A DNA stretch of 64,000 bases from an uncultured Bradyrhizobium sp. GTDB taxonomy: Bacteria; Pseudomonadota; Alphaproteobacteria; Rhizobiales; Xanthobacteraceae. The stretch's first letter is position 1, and each line of letters opens with the position of its first letter. Where the stretch lies: the NCBI RefSeq assembly GCF_947648125.1, contig NZ_CANSMR010000030.1, positions 1 through 64,000 on the forward strand, written 5' to 3'. A program made the translations under genes and the position numbers. The notes beneath the pieces were generated by a model. That model saw nothing but the letters and a program-made list of their open reading frames with translations, had not been told where the DNA came from and ran no database searches. Of this stretch, positions 63,628-64,000 are shown piece by piece.

Positions 63628-64000
63628 ATGATCTATGAGCTGCGCACCTACACGGTACGTCCGGGAACCGTCGGCGAGATGGTGAAGGCGGCGAGCACGA
63701 TCTCGCGCGACATCCGCGCCGACAATTTCGGCAAGCTGGAAGGCTACTGGATCACCGAGATCGGTCCGCTCAATCAGGTCATGCACATGTGGAGCTACGC
63801 CGATCTCAACGAGCGGACCCGGCTGCGCGCAGAGCTTGCGAAGAATCCGCGCTGGACCGGCGAGTACATTCCGGCGATCCGTCCGCTCTTGGTGCGCCAG
63901 GAGGTCCGGCTGCTGAATGCGATCATTCCGCCGGTGGCGCCCGCCACCAAGGGCAACATCTACGAATTCCGCAACTATCGCGCCAAGCCGCTCGGCGGCG
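63628..64000 (+). CDS. NIPSNAP-family protein (partial, 3' end outside window)
   Basis: The ATG at 63628 has GGGAG 8 bases upstream. The visible ~124 residues begin MIYELRTYTVRPGTVGEMVKAAS and contain LEGYWITEIGPLNQVMHMWSYADLNERTRLRAELAKNP, a NIPSNAP dimeric alpha+beta barrel. A second repeat starts with IYEFRNYRAKP. Many bacterial NIPSNAP proteins are double-domain. Function is unsettled; roles in aromatic or stress metabolism are suggested. The stop lies beyond base 64000. Confidence 0.9.
   Translation, partial: MIYELRTYTVRPGTVGEMVKAASTISRDIRADNFGKLEGYWITEIGPLNQVMHMWSYADLNERTRLRAELAKNPRWTGEYIPAIRPLLVRQEVRLLNAIIPPVAPATKGNIYEFRNYRAKPLGG

Noticed and set aside
1-64000. tRNA, rRNA, riboswitch, transposase, phage integrase or CRISPR array
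   Set aside because: Reading intergenic regions on both strands gave no cloverleaf with a CCA-end pattern, no transposase DDE/HUH motif and no regularly spaced repeats; only short palindromic repeats are present.

Overview
The window is GC-rich alphaproteobacterial chromosome. It most resembles Bradyrhizobium or a close relative in the Nitrobacteraceae. The evidence is a Caulobacter/rhizobial-type flagellar gene set (flaF, fliX, a single-domain FlgJ/CheL-type rod protein, MotE), a CckA-type hybrid kinase, CtrA-like TTAACCAT boxes in flagellar promoters, and several families of short palindromic intergenic repeats that I associate with Bradyrhizobium genomes. I saw no tRNA, rRNA, CRISPR array, transposase or phage gene. 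Species assignment is inference.

Layout. (1) 1-4310: flagellin 3' end and terminator, flaF, an unknown protein, and the opposing group flaG-like / flgN-like / flgJ-type / flgI, then fliX. (2) 4352-14821: accessory genes, in order HxlR+NmrA-type reductase, dksA, a truncated phytanoyl-CoA dioxygenase, HxlR+SDR, a hydratase, a beta-carbonic anhydrase between two 150-bp repeats, ArsR+SRPBCC, DUF1801, GNAT, a dienelactone hydrolase-like protein, a monooxygenase-like protein and a GrlR-like protein. (3) 15188-26199: flgF-flgG-flgA-flgH facing fliL-fliM-DUF6468-motE, then a 1282-residue TPR protein. (4) 26314-34022: a second accessory stretch with a glyoxalase-like protein, histidine phosphatase, LysR-SDR-tautomerase, MFS, aminotransferase V and VOC. 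(5) 34111-43593: fliO-fliP facing flgB-flgC-fliE-fliQ-fliR-flhB, then cckA and a Tim44-domain protein. (6) 43741-64000: mixed metabolic, envelope and regulatory genes. These include a second ArsR+SRPBCC pair, class I fumarase, a TetR/carotenoid oxygenase locus, a SET methyltransferase, a frameshifted cupin, an Rrf2(NsrR-like)/haemoglobin module, tandem MmyB-type regulators, a DsbA-family isomerase and the start of a NIPSNAP protein.

How the parts fit. The flagellar genes cover the rod, the P and L rings, C-ring FliM, much of the export gate and assembly checkpoint factors. The CckA phosphorelay sensor sits directly after flhB, and CtrA-type boxes precede fliX, fliL, the TPR gene and flgB. The flagellar/cell-cycle genes therefore look like one CtrA-linked regulon split by accessory cassettes. 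Minus-strand sigma54-like -24/-12 elements precede flgI and flgF.

The most interesting non-flagellar signals are two. One is a duplicated 19-bp operator pair (53021-53092 and 54726-54798) that ties a TetR regulator and a carotenoid oxygenase to a separate two-gene membrane-protein operon. The other is a compact nitrosative-stress-like module (57983-59419) with a long inverted repeat between an Fe-S-type Rrf2 regulator and a truncated haemoglobin translationally overlapped by a 52-residue membrane peptide.
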